Of a stretch of DNA of 64,000 bases, positions 1 through 10,539 are shown piece after piece. The notes beneath the pieces are model-generated. The model saw only the letters and a program-made list of their open reading frames with translations. It was not told the DNA's origin and did not search any database. Source of the stretch: Blumeriella jaapii (lineage: Eukaryota > Ascomycota > Leotiomycetes > Helotiales > Drepanopezizaceae); the NCBI GenBank assembly GCA_009599575.1, contig VWND01000039.1, positions 62,001 through 126,000 of the forward strand. The letters are read 5' to 3'. A program made the position numbers and the translations under genes. Position 1 is the stretch's first letter; each line of letters begins with the position of its first letter.

Positions 1-1259
1 CGAAGCAAATCGCTTCGTATTTATTAATATAACAAATATTATTATTTATACAAAAATTAAATGCTTTGTATTTAAAGCGAATATAAGATTTTTCGCAATA
101 AATTTTTTTATTATTATAAAATCTATATTTAAAACTACGAGATTTGTTTTAATAATTATTTTTATTATTTCAATAACTGCGATTTTGATTTCCGCGTTGG
201 TTTTTTTTTTTTCTTTTAATAATCGTTATTATAATTAATATTTCGCTAATTCTGATCGCTAATACGAAAAGATTGCCACTGAACAGTTATTACTTTTACG
301 ATAGCTTAGCGAAACTGATCGCTTCGCGTATTTTAAAAGAAATAGTTGTTATAAAAATCATTTTGATCGTTGTTATTATCCGAGTTAACGTAAAAAAGTT
401 TTTTCTGCTATTATATAAAACCTTCGACCTTGTTTTAAAATTTTTAAATTTTAATATCGGTAAATTTTAATACGAGAATTTCGATATTTTTATCAAGCTT
501 TTCCAAGCTAATAGATTTTGCAAAACGATTAAATAATATAATAACTGGTTGTTTTTTAACGATTTCGGTAATTTTAAATAGCTGGGCATATTCCTGCACT
601 AAAGCTTCTACGTCTTTTTTATAAATAAAAGAAAAAGATTTTTTTGGTTTATAGCTTTAATAATACGTTCGCTTTGGTTTTATTTAAAAACGAATTCTAC
701 AAATTTAAAATACTGGTCGAAGGTTTTAAAGTCTTGTTTATTAATTTTAAAATGCTTAATGGTTTTGTTACGAATATTAATTGAAAAGCCAAATAAAAAC
801 AATTTCCTTTGCTTAATTTCGCTTAAAACCTTTTTATTAACGAAAACGTTAAAAACTTTCGTATAAATACGATAATAAATTTTAAATTTTTTAATTTGGC
901 GAATTATTATAATAAATTATTTAAAAAAAGCGATAATATCGCGAATTTGCTAACGATCCTGGTTTCGAAATTCCGATTTCAAAGCTTTAACTAGCTTACG
1001 CCAGTTTCGAGCTTTAATAGTTTTTTATTTATTTATCGATTTAATAATATTCTTAATAGTTGGGTTATAATAGCGAAGAAGTTTATCGAATATTTCAGTT
1101 TTAAAAACTCCGAAATCCTCACAGGTTTTTTTATATTTTTCGATGAAATCGGTAACGTTGGCGCTATTAAATAAAAATGCGCCAAAAGAACCAGAAAAAA
1201 GCATGCGGCTTCGCATAAAAAAACGAAAAGCGTCGTTATCCATAATATTAATAAAAGTG
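1..1259 (-). pseudogene. gag: RIP-decayed gag of element A (partial)
   Basis: Gag would form the capsid shell in which the element's RNA is reverse transcribed. The longest clean stretch (1,243-1,025) reads SFGAFLFNSANVTDFIEKYK and continues to a YYNP/IIKSINK segment. This matches the capsid signature of ascomycete Ty3 Gag (a VTDFIExYxxxCxDFG-type block). A second open stretch (470-273 on the plus strand) is only the mirror of gag sequence. Stops and the loss of a single long frame fit RIP. The true start is uncertain; the ATG at 1,243 is not conserved in Z (ATA there). The 3' end of gag lies beyond base 1. Confidence 0.75.
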
Positions 1260-1987
1260 TTAGTAGGGTTTAAATTAAACGAATAAGTGTTTTCTGAAAT
1301 TGCAGATTAAAAGTTTTTAATATAAAAAAAATCGTTTTCAATAGGAAAGCTATTAAAAAGGTTTTTATGTTTTCTAAAGAAATTAAATAAAATAAGGTTG
1401 CGTCTAAATATTTGAATAGCGTATTAAAAATCTTATTTTTTAATAAATCGATTAAATTGATATAATATTATTATATAATCCACGGTTTCGATATTCCGTG
1501 GCTCAGGCCAATATACGTACAGCCATTTTTTTATTATTTCTAATAAAAAGTCGCAAATTGTAATTGCCACAATTACAAAACGCAAAATCAAGAAATTAAA
1601 TTTTCGCTAAGCGTTTGACCAAAAAAGATTTAATTTAAAAAGGCCGAGCGCAGCGATCGAAACGTACGAACCAATATTCGATTTGTTATTTTTAAACAAA
1701 AAAGCGATTTTCGCGCTTTAAATTTCGCACGGTTTAAAATTGCCTAACCGTAATTTCAAACGTTTTTGAAATATATTGCATTTTTATAATTTAATAATTG
1801 TGCGCAAAATAAAAAAAACTATTAAAAGTCTTTTATATAATACAGCTGCGAATAATATTATATAAAAAGTCTTTTAAGCCGTAATAGCGAAATATCGAAA
1901 TCGATTTTAATTATAAATTTGAGAAATGCATCGACGAATATATAAAAACGAAACACCGAAGTTTAAATCCTTGCGTAAATTATTAAA

Positions 1988-2254
1988 TGTAAAAGTAAAT
2001 AAAAAAACCAGATTAATACGGCCATATGTCGGTAAATAAAATAGTTTAGGAAATCCCTAAAAGAAACTGAAAAAAGGAAAAGAAAAATAAATGAAAATAT
2101 AAATTAAACTGCGTATTTGTGGTACTATCTAAAGGGGTGCTTTGCTTTTATATCTGTTAAAAGTAGTTAATAACAGAGGGTTTCGGAGGGGTCCATGCCT
2201 CGATCATAGCTAAAACTACCAACTTCCATTAATACAAGGTATCACCGTTTTACA
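1988..2254 (-). repeat. 5' LTR of element A (267 bp)
   Basis: It starts TGTAAAACGG and ends CTTTTACA on the minus strand, giving inverted termini TGTAAAA/TTTTACA. The boundary is supported by the equal-length copy at 59,550-59,816. Differences from that copy are transitions. It is visibly richer in TpG and CpA than the gag that follows. Confidence 0.8.
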
Positions 2255-2261
2255 ATATAAA

Positions 2262-3020
2262 TTTCGAAACCCGACGCAAAAAGCGTAATTGCGCTTTTGC
2301 AATTAAACATACCGAATTTGTCTAAAACTTTATTAATATAAGTATTTTAGCAGAAAAAAATAATATATACTATTTTATTTCTGATAATACGAATATCTAA
2401 AAAGTATTTTGCTTTTTTTTGCGACTGCATATCGAAAAAAGCATGCAAATCTTTTTTGAATTTATCGAAAACAAAGTTTTTTTTGGCCAGTATTAAAAAA
2501 TCGTCGACGTAAATAACGATGCAAATTTTAATAGTTTTATTAATATAAACGCAATTATCGGTTTTCATAAGGTGAAAATCAAACTTAATTAATTCCGTAC
2601 GAAGCTTGGTTTGCCAAAATCGTAAAAATTGCTTAAAACCGTACAAAGCTTTAAGCAATTTAAAACAATAGTTATAAATAAATCTGGTTTCTGACTCGAT
2701 TCAGCCAAAAAAGAATTTAACGTAAATATCGTTATTTAAATTACTATTTAAAAATGCAATTTCTATATCGTACTATTCAAGTTCGTAATTTATTATAATA
2801 ATAATACTAATAGCGATCTTTTAAACAGCCGATTTGCAAATACTAGCGTAGATTTAATTATAATCTCGACCGTATTTTTAAAAAAATTCTTAAACGACGA
2901 ATCGAATCTTATATTTGTTAATTTTACCGTTTTTATTTTTTTTAAATTTAAATAATAATTTAAAACTTAAAATACGATAACTTTTGAAAACGTCTGCTTT
3001 TTTTATAATAGTCCAAGTTT
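2262..3020 (-). pseudogene. pol: copia reverse transcriptase of G, interrupted
   Basis: Copies element RNA into cDNA. Reading the minus strand there is WVFK-like text near 3,010, then RYKARFV-type sequence, then a clean stretch 2,658-2,347 beginning LKALYGFKQFLRFW (the copia LKALYGLKQSPRxW block) and carrying YVDDFLIL at about 2,511-2,488 with both catalytic aspartates kept, then the YFLDIRI block. After the stop at 2,347 the frame continues to a copia-like GMFNCKSA motif before it is cut by element A. Most stops are TAA or TAG where Q or W is expected. Non-functional. Confidence 0.92.
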
Positions 3021-3479
3021 TTTTATATAAAAATAATTTATACTTTTTGATTATTGCAAAGCGCTATTAATTTCCGTTAGTCCTAACAAAAGCCTTTTCA
3101 AATATATAAAAATCGTTTGTAAAAAAAGACTTATTAAAACCAGCGGCGAAAGCGTAATTATATAAAAACGTATCAAAATTAAATACGACGTTTTTAAATA
3201 GTTTATCGGAGCGTATATTAATTCGTTTAAATAAAAAAACAATAGGCCAGACTTTTCTAGATTTAGTTTTTTTAATAATAAAAGCTAATAATAATACAGC
3301 GATTTCGCTTATTTCAAATACGACAATTGCATTATTTAAATTATTATCGTTTTGCTGATTTTTTCTGTATAATTCAAAAAATTCGTTATTACTGTCTTTT
3401 TCTTTTAATTCCCCGCTAATAATTTAATTATTATTATAATCGTCCAGTATAAAATCTTTATCCAAATCATTTTTAATTA

Positions 3480-4670
3480 AAAATATATCAAATTAATTAA
3501 ATTCGAACTAAAAAGTAAAATCGGTGATAAAACCATTTTTATTAAATTTTATATAAAAAAAATCTAATAATTTTATTTCTAGCTTTAGCAAAAACGTAAA
3601 TTCTTTAAATTTTTTTTTTTTAAATCTAATAAAAATTCCTACTTCGGCTTTAAAAGCAAACTTGCGATTCTGAACGCGTCGTTTAAATTCGATAAAAACG
3701 TAAACTTTACAACCTAGAATTCGAAAGTATTTAACCGAAGGCTTATATTCCACCTTTGGCTAAACGTTATTTTCAAAAGCTTAATAAATTTTTTATCACC
3801 CAATTAAATATTAGCCGTGAAATTAGTAATATAAATTACAATTAATAAAGTTTCTGGCTATAAAAACTCCGGAATTTTCTAATTAATTATAACAGTTCGG
3901 AGCTTTTCTATTAAAATGCGAATCGAACGTTTTGATCGACCGTTTTGCTCTGGAATATAAAAAATAAATTCCTTTAAAACTATTCCAAAATATTCAGCTA
4001 GCTTTCGCATTTGCGTAAAGCTATATTTTTTACTTTTATTACAACGCCACTTTTTAATTATACGATTATATTAAATTTTAATAAAACGAATTATTTTTTT
4101 ATTAGCTTAAAAGGTTTTATTTTTCTTAAAATATATATAATTCTAACGAGCTATAAATGCAGGGCAGATAAAAATCGAAGCATATTTATAGCCGTAAATA
4201 CCGTTTAAAATAAAATATATTATATTAACGTGCAATTTATCGAAAACCTTAATAGATCTGGGGCGAGCCGAACGCTTATTCGTTTTTCTGATAAATCGGC
4301 CAAATTCGCAAAATTAATATATACGTGTTCTGCCTGTTTTAATCTTTTTAAATTTTATATTAATAATATTATTTTAAATGTTTCGAACTGCTTGTAGCCC
4401 AAAATAACAAAAACGTTTATGCCAAAGTTCGATATTAATTAAAACTTTTTCGATAGCAGCAAATAAAACGTATATTGCGACGTAAGTTAAACTGATTAAA
4501 AGCTTTTTTATAATAAACAATTTCTTATTAATAACGCAAATTTTATTATTATTAATTATATAAAAAATATTCGACTTTAAATAGCCTCCAAACTTATTAA
4601 GTTTAAAGCCTGAAAAAAGCGAAACAAAACAAAAAAGCATATAAATCGTATTATATAATTCCAGCATTCG
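3480..4670 (-). pseudogene. pol: copia GAG-pre-integrase and integrase of G
   Basis: Integrase would insert the cDNA. The stretch 4,667-4,374 ends LWHKRFCYFGLQAVRNI, the zinc-binding LWHxRxGHxGxxAxxxL domain that precedes copia integrases (its HHCC histidines are partly lost). The stretch 3,753-3,508 reads KPSVKYFRILGCKVYVFI, the C-terminal KPxVxHLRxFGCxAYV block, followed by a K-rich GIFIRF segment. The DDE core between them is broken by stops. The 460 bp between 3,480 and 3,020 is the usual low-complexity linker before RT and has no clear domain. Confidence 0.85.
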
Positions 4671-5029
4671 TACAAAACCATTTGTTTTAAGCGTACGAAT
4701 AATACAGATGCTTAGATCTAAAAGTTTAATTGGCCCATTTGCAATAATTATTAAAAGTCAATTATTTCTGGGCTTATAAAAAGTAAATCTAAAAAGATCG
4801 TTGCATATATAATTTATAGCTTCTGTATTATAAAGCCAGCGATTTTTTTTTTAAATATAAAAAAAAAAATTGTTTTCAGAAGCAATAACGTTATCAAAAA
4901 GCAATTTAATAAAAACTATTAATCCACCGAACACTTTTTTCTTATCGTCGTTAAAAAACTTTTTTTTTAACGTTTTCTTAAAAATAATATATTTTTTTTC
5001 TATACGCTTTTCTTAGGTTTTTCGCTTTT

Positions 5030-6500
5030 TTTTTTTATTAATTTTTAAAACAATCGTTATGCTTGTGCCAAAGCTTTTTTTGCTTATAATATTTGCATAT
5101 AATAGCGTAAAATAGCTTAGAATTTTTTTTTTTTGCTTTATTATTATTGTTTTTTTTTATTAGCGTTAACGTTGTTATTTTGGTTATTTCCTCCGCTTTT
5201 ACTTTTATTAATAGCAAAATTAAACTTGTTATTATACAAAGCTTAACCGCTGTTAATTTTAATAAAATTCGTTCGTACGAGTTTTATTTATAATATTTTC
5301 AATTAAATTTTCAAAAATAATCTTAGATTTTAATTTGAAAATTCGAAATAAAAATCGTTAGCGTTCGGCCTATATATAGCGTATTTTTCTAAATATGCGG
5401 CAATAAACATAACTGAATTTTATTGCATAAATGGAGCGATATCTAAAACCTTTAGCTTCGTAACAAAAAATCGAAAAGCCTGAATAAACTTTTCGAATAA
5501 AAAATAATCGTCGTAATTAATAATAACGTAGTTTTAGATTGCGTTGTATTTCAAAATTGTTCCAAAGCTTTTATATTATTATTATAAAAACTCTTATATA
5601 TTAAAAACAGTTTTTTTTCTAATAATATATTTTTTTTTGGGCCAGGTTTGCAATTCGCAAATATTATTATAAACTTTATTTGAAAATCACCGGAATTCCA
5701 ATCCTGCCATATTTTAAATATAACAACGAAATGGTTTTTATTCCATTCGTTTATCTCAGCCGGAATATATAACTTTAATTTTAAATCCAAAAACTTAGCC
5801 AAATAATTTGTGTTTGCGATAAATATAATTTTATCTTTTTATAATTAATAATTATCAGCGCTTTTTAGTTTTATAGCTTCAAAAAGATTTATAAAAATTA
5901 TAATTATTTTGCGCGAACGCGCAAGTTCGAAAAGTTTTAATAAAAAAGGAAATAATTTTCCAAATAAAAAAAAATTCTCGGAAAAGTCTTTTTCAAAGTT
6001 TTAATCGTAATTTAGCTTAAGGTTTTATAATTTTTAAAAAAAGAAATTCGGTGTTTATAATCTTCGAATATTCAAATAATCAACGTCGAATTCCGAAAGT
6101 ATAAAAAATCTGCTACGTAAGTTTTCTTTTCTTTTTTAAATGCGATCGAAGAAATTAAAAGCGTTTTTGGATAGATAGAATAAAAAAAAGGTTGTTTTTT
6201 TTCGTTAATATCGGAGTTTTCTGCTAATATATTTGTTTTTATTCGCACCGAACTATTCAATTGAAATCGCAAATCGGAAAATAAAAAAAAAAATAACTTA
6301 AAGAAAATTATAACAACAAAAACAAATAAAAGTCCGGCAGAATTGGTTTCTGCTACTTTATTTGATTTTTTTGCTATCGTCCTTTTAAATAAAATTAAAG
6401 CAGTATTCGCTTTAATTGCAGCTTTTCTAAAAAATAAAGCTTTTTTATTAGCTGCATTTGCAATTTCAGCAGCAAAGCGCTTTTTAGCGTTGCCTGCCAT
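5030..6500 (-). pseudogene. gag: copia gag of G with degenerate zinc knuckle
   Basis: A likely start is the ATG at 6,500 (MAGNAKKRF). The frame is open from before that point to 6,072, resumes in pieces (e.g. 5,802-5,551, EWNKNHF...DWNSGDF) and ends in a knuckle near 5,100-5,045 read as CKYYKQKKLWHKHNDCF. That is a CCHC motif whose second Cys has become Tyr (TGT to TAT). Position directly after the LTR and before GAG-pre-integrase supports the call. The plus-strand open frame 6,343-6,570 is its mirror. Confidence 0.72.
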
Positions 6501-6609
6501 TTTAACGGTTTCCGACGTGATTGTTCGCGCCGAAAAAAAAGTTCGATTATTTTTTACGCGTATACGCTGAAATCGGAATATCGAAAATAAATATAACAAA
6601 CTTGTTGCC

Positions 6610-6622
6610 GGAGCTTATAACT
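6610..6622 (-). promoter_or_regulatory. primer binding site of G (initiator-tRNA half type)
   Basis: One base after the LTR the minus strand reads GTTATAAGC. Allowing one RIP G-to-A change this is GTTATGAGC, the complement of the anticodon loop of fungal initiator tRNA-Met. Copia and Ty5 are known to prime from a cleaved initiator tRNA at this internal site. Element D has the identical word in the same place. Confidence 0.6.
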
Positions 6623-6805
6623 TATTGCTAGTATCTTGACTAATTAATAGGCAGAAAAAGCAATAAATGCATACGATAAAATTGATTAACTTGTAGTAGT
6701 ATTCTAGATATGATGTGCGCTTTTATAGGGCGTGCACGGTACTCGGGAACTAGTCGTCTTGGCAACCAGTTATATGAGCAACACGTGACACTTAATCTAG
6801 CAACA
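6623..6805 (-). repeat. 5' LTR of copia element G (183 bp)
   Basis: On the minus strand it begins TGTTGCTAG and ends CTAGCAATA (from CTAGCAACA), so the ends are inverted copies. It contains CACGTG (6,782-6,787) and, downstream, CCTATAAAAGC, a good TATA box. It is markedly less AT-rich than the interior. Only one LTR is in the window, so length rests on the terminal inverted repeat and the adjacent primer site. Confidence 0.75.
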
Positions 6806-6849
6806 GCTTTCTAGCTATTTTACATATGCTTTTCAGCTTTTAAATATCG
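6806..6849. repeat. left arm of a 44-bp inverted repeat
   Basis: This arm matches the reverse complement of 10,107-10,150 at 42 of 44 bases (one transition, one transversion). It begins GCTTTCTAGC. It touches the outer edge of copia element G, so its outer end may have been cut by that insertion. The pair encloses 3.3 kb holding the truncated family-B copy. It could be the end of a DNA transposon or a foldback element; no transposase is visible. Confidence 0.7.
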
Positions 6850-7390
6850 ATATAATATTTATATTCGGAAGGTAAAAAAAAACAAAAGGCAAAAGGTAAA
6901 AGAAAACCGTTAGTTTTACGAAAAGCTTTTGCTTAAGCGTATAATAAGTAAAAGAAGCTGCTTACGAACCTTGGATTTTGGATTTTAGGTTATAAAAGCA
7001 ATAAAGCTGTAAAGCAAAAAAAAATCGTATTTAAAATAATAGATTGCATTTTTTTAGCCGAAAATCTTGATATATAATAAAACGCGAGCTTAATAAAGCT
7101 TTTATAATTATCGAATAGCTTATAACCGATTAAAAAGGTTAATCTGAATTATTATAAAAAATATTTTAATTGCAAACAAATGTAAATAAGCTTTCTAAAA
7201 GCGAAAAAGCGAAAAAAAATTGAAAATGCGTACAAAACACTTATTTAAATTAGTTTTTATTAATAAAATTTAACTTTTTAATTTAAAATCTGAAAATAAC
7301 TGCTTGCTTTTATTATAATTTAATTTAATATAATTTAATATTTGGCGTTGGTAGTGTTTTAATATAAAATGCGATCGTAAAAAATCATAA
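6850..7390. other. no gene found; AT-rich spacer
   Basis: About 540 bp of AT-rich sequence with short open frames only and no similarity I can recognise to the named element families. It lies inside the 44-bp inverted repeats, so it may be the decayed interior of whatever element those repeats bound. Confidence 0.5.
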
Positions 7391-7484
7391 ACTGAAATGG
7401 GACATTTGGATGCAATGGGACATTTGCTTTCTCCCACATTATCCGAGTGCCCGCAGGATAAATGTGGGAAGGCAGCCCATTATT
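7391..7484. other. RIP-poor block with direct repeat and hairpin
   Basis: AATGGGACATTTG occurs twice (7,396-7,408 and 7,414-7,426). It is followed by a hairpin: TCCCACATTATCC (7,432-7,444), an 11-nt loop, then GGATAAATGTGGGA (7,456-7,469), paired throughout except one bulged base. This block keeps CpA and TpG, unlike everything around it. It ends exactly where similarity to the family-B element begins. It may be a transposon terminus or a short unique sequence that escaped RIP. Confidence 0.6.
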
Positions 7485-8015
7485 AACTGTTTTTCGTAAA
7501 ACGAGAAAGCTGTTTTGAAAAAAAAAAAGAAGAAAAAAAATAACGGAAAAGAAATCGACAGCCTGAAAAAGTAATGGTATGATTTTTTATATTATCCTAT
7601 TAGCGTCGCTATCGAAATTAGTACCGCGAGTAAAATTAGACTTTTTCGCGCTTCGTATAACGTCGTAAGTTTATTATAATTAATTAAAGTTTTTGTTACG
7701 TTTTACAGCGTCGTTTTAATAGCGAAATTAAATTTTTCGGAAATGCAAATAAAAAACTTTGATACAACGAACGTAAAAAATTGTAAAAAGTAAAACTTCG
7801 GCCAATAAAGCTTGCGTTTATTACAGTTTAGTAAAATTTGATATTCGGCCAGCCAAGCTTTTTTTAAAATCATATTATAATTTCCGAAATTGATAATTAA
7901 AAAAAAAGTAAACGATTATATTCGATTGTTAATAATAAAATTAAAAAGCGTAAAATATATAATTAAATAGCTACGAGTTTTATTATATTTTTTTATAAAA
8001 AAAAGCCGGGAAAAA

Positions 8016-8210
8016 TTAAATTAAAAATTTAAAAAAAAAAATTTTAATTAGCGCCGAATCGATTAACGTATAACCGTTCGTTTTAAAATCGGCGAACGCT
8101 TTTATTTTGTACGAAAGGCTATTTTTAATAAATCTAACGGAAATTGTTAATAAATCGCTATTAAAAAGCTTTCGAACGTTAAAATAACGCATATCGCGTA
8201 ATACGCCCAA
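8016..8210 (-). pseudogene. pro: retropepsin remnant of B2
   Basis: A 64-codon open stretch reads YKIKAFADFKTNGYTLIDSA. The expected active-site triad DSG-A/T of an aspartic retropepsin has become DFKT by two RIP-type changes, so it cannot be catalytic. The other copies show ADSKANGYTLID (B1) and ADFEANGYALID (B4), which locates the active site by comparison. Confidence 0.85.
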
Positions 8211-8229
8211 AAAAAAGGTTTTGCTTAGG

Positions 8230-9320
8230 CTAAGGCGTTTTTCCGATTAGCGGAAAAAGCTTTTAACTTTCTCGTATACGTTTTAAAAATCGTTTAAAAA
8301 AAAGTTTTCGTTTTTATTATTATTATTAAAAAGCGAATTTTCGGCCGGTTCGATTTCGTTTATATTTATTAGCCTGAAAAGGCTTTTAAATGGAACCGAC
8401 AATCGGCCCGTAAAAGGTCGTGCAAACTGGCTTTTCTAAACTTTTTGATATAAAATGGAAAACGAGCGTTACCGTTGGTCCGATCGAAAAAAAAAAACGC
8501 TAAAAAAACGTTTTGACGTAGAAAAGAAAAAAAAACAGCAAAAGATTAAAAAGGAGCTTATAAAACATTTGGACGATTTTCGTACGTACGATTTGACTCG
8601 TAATACGCTTTGATTAAAAACTTACCATTTTAATAAATAATAAATTTAATTAAAAAGCGATTCGCGTATAAAATTCGTTCCGCTAATTGATTTTGTTTTT
8701 TTTAACGGACGGCGATAAGCTAATTTTTAAAAGTCGTTATACGCGCTTATTTTAAATGCAGCTTTTTTCGTAAACGCTTTAGTATTTTATCGCGAAAAGC
8801 GTTTCGAAGCTGTTTATTAATTCGTATTTAAGCGTTCGCTGCGAAAATGGAAAATCGCAAATAAAAGCGCTAAAAATAGTCGTACGTATTTATTATAAGC
8901 ATTTTAAATTCGTTTTTCGCTTTTTAAACGTCGAAAAAATCGGCTAAAAAATCGGCGATTTTTTTTATTAATTTTCCGGAAAATATAAAATCGGAACGGT
9001 TTGAAATACGCGAAATAAAAAACATTTTTGCTACGCTTTCGGTTTAGTCGAATATATAATTTTTGCGAAATCGATCGCTAGCGAAATAATCGTAGTAAAA
9101 TTCGAAATTATCGAAAACTTTAGTTTTTTAATAGCGTGCTTTGTAATTTTTATTATTATTTAGCTTAAACTTAAAATTCGAAACGCGCTTTATACGAGCT
9201 AGTCGAAAATTAATAAATAAATAGAAATTATAACGTTTAAAAAGCGCGCTAAAGTTTTGGCCGTCAGAAAGAAATTTAAAAGAATTCGCGAAAAGCGTGA
9301 AAATTGGTTTGCAGCGTTTG
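8230..9320 (-). pseudogene. gag: gag of family-B copy B2
   Basis: Colinear with the gag region of B1 (about 12,650-13,700) in inverse orientation. It has no open frame of useful length. It is identified by alignment of landmark words, including the block around 8,460-8,480 (CGAGCGTTACCGTTGGTCCGATCG inverse of the B1 DRTNDNAR segment) and the segment mirroring KVNWLNELYTRI. RIP has replaced most Gln and Trp codons with stops. Confidence 0.7.
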
Positions 9321-9831
9321 TTAATTAAAATAAAACGTTGCGAAAAAAAGCAGCAAATTCGCGACTAACAAAAGCACGTTCGATAGATTTTACCAAACGC
9401 TTTAATTAAAAGGTTGGTCGCAATCGTATAATTTCCAGGAATTGTCGTTTACGCTTTTGCGCTTTTTTTAATTAGTTTTGCAAAAGTTTTAACTAAACGC
9501 TTTTAGCGCTAAGCTGCAAAAAAAAAGTGGCAGGCGAAATAATTAGCGCTTTGTTTTTTTTTTGTTTTTCTTTTTTCGGAAAAAAAAATTATTTTTTAAA
9601 AGAAAAAGCTTTTGGGAAAAGCTGCTTTTTCGCTAATTAAAAGGAGAAAGGTTAAAATATAATAGCAAAAACTGAAAAGCTCTGCTAAAAAAAGAATTGT
9701 TAAACAAAAGCTATTTTTCGCGAAGTGCGGAAATAAGCCTTTTTACGACCGGTCGATTATTTTGGTATAATCCGTAAAAAATTCGAAAAAAATTTACGCC
9801 GTCGCTAGCGTAAAAAAAAAGCTGTTAATAA

Positions 9832-10096
9832 TATAACGATTTAATTAATCGAAAAGCTGGGAAATCAATTAATTGATCGCCGTATTTTTATAATATAAAA
9901 AACAAATTTTTGGTTTTGTAACAAAAATATTTATTTAAAATTAACAATTGCAAAAGGCAAAAGTTGCTAAAAGAAAAAAGCCTTATATACATAAATAGTT
10001 TTTACAGTTGATAAAAGACCTATCAGAAGACCAGGGAGCTTGCAGCTACACGTAATTGCTGGGGTGACACGAGGTGCAAAAGAGTGAGTCGTCACA
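9832..10096 (-). repeat. 5' LTR of B2 (265 bp)
   Basis: Minus strand starts TGTGACGACTCACTC and ends ...TCGTTATA (from TCGTCACA). Same family as the LTRs at 10,261, 11,835, 17,975 and 56,607. The end next to the gag leader is more mutated than the outer end. Confidence 0.9.
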
Positions 10097-10106
10097 CGAT
10101 ATACAC

Positions 10107-10150
10107 CGATATTAAAAAGCTGAAAAGCGTATGTAAAATAGCTAGAAAGC
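10107..10150. repeat. right arm of the 44-bp inverted repeat
   Basis: Reverse complement of 6,806-6,849 with two mismatches. The 110 bp that follow up to 10,260 hold no recognisable feature. The word AAATGCGTACAAAAC just before the B0 LTR (about 10,246-10,260) also occurs near 7,230, so these flanks share some sequence. Confidence 0.7.
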
Positions 10151-10260
10151 TAAAAAAATATATATATAAGCTTTATTTGGTTTTAATAAAAGTAAATCGT
10201 ATTTATAAGATTCGTAGCCGTTAAATTAATACAATTTCTGATTAGAAATGCGTACAAAAC

Positions 10261-10530
10261 TGTGACGATCTAATCAGTCGAAGGGCTGGGAGATTAGTCA
10301 ACTGGTCGCCGTGTTTATATAATATAAGAAAACGAGCCTTTGGTTTTGTAATAAAAATATTTATTTAAAATTAATAATTGCAAAAAGCAGAGGTTGCTAA
10401 AGGAAAAAAGTTTTATATATATAAATAATTTCCATAATTAATGGAAAAATCCATCAGAAAACCAGAAAGCTTGCAATTATACGTAGTTGCTGGGGTGATA
10501 CGAGAGGTGGCAAAAAAATAAATCGTTATA
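10261..10530 (-). repeat. 3' LTR of B0
   Basis: On the plus strand it runs TGTGACGATC...TCGTTATA, the reverse complement of the B-family LTR. The outer half keeps G/C and CpA/TpG (for example GAAGGGCTGGGAG), while the half next to pol is more AT-rich. Confidence 0.92.
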
Positions 10531-10539
10531 TTACTTTTC

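Larger units (their letters stand above)
1..2254 (-). mobile_element. Ty3/gypsy element A, 5' part, runs off the window
   Basis: This is the 5' end of a gypsy retrotransposon read on the minus strand: LTR, leader and gag. It is a base-for-base inverted counterpart of 59,550-61,803 (position here = 61,804 minus the position there) with no net length change over 2.25 kb. The upper edge is set by the LTR terminus TGTAAAACGG (minus strand). Immediately outside lies a broken copia RT gene, so A inserted into element G. The 5 bp just outside the edge are ATATA; the matching target duplication would lie off the window. Confidence 0.9.
2255..6805 (-). mobile_element. Ty1/copia element G, 5' LTR through mid-RT
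   Basis: A minus-strand copia element with canonical order: 5' LTR (6,805-6,623), primer site, gag, GAG-pre-integrase, integrase, RT. The 3' part (end of RT, RNase H, 3' LTR) is missing because gypsy element A sits at 2,254; the remainder should continue on the far side of A, outside the window. Protease is expected between gag and integrase but I could not pick out its motif. Confidence 0.88.
7485..10096 (-). mobile_element. truncated family-B gypsy copy B2
   Basis: The minus strand carries the 5' LTR (10,096-9,832), leader, gag and protease of family B, colinear with 11,835 to about 14,460 of B1. Similarity stops at 7,484, so the RT-to-3'LTR half is absent. Shared landmarks include the leader words GCGACGGCG and ACGACCGGTCGAT, gag, and the protease at 8,210-8,016. 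The 10 bp between its LTR and the right inverted-repeat arm suggest it landed inside that repeat-bounded unit. Confidence 0.88.

Noticed and set aside
6343..6570. 75-codon plus-strand Ala-rich frame
   Set aside because: Mirror of the minus-strand copia gag start (ATG at 6,500).
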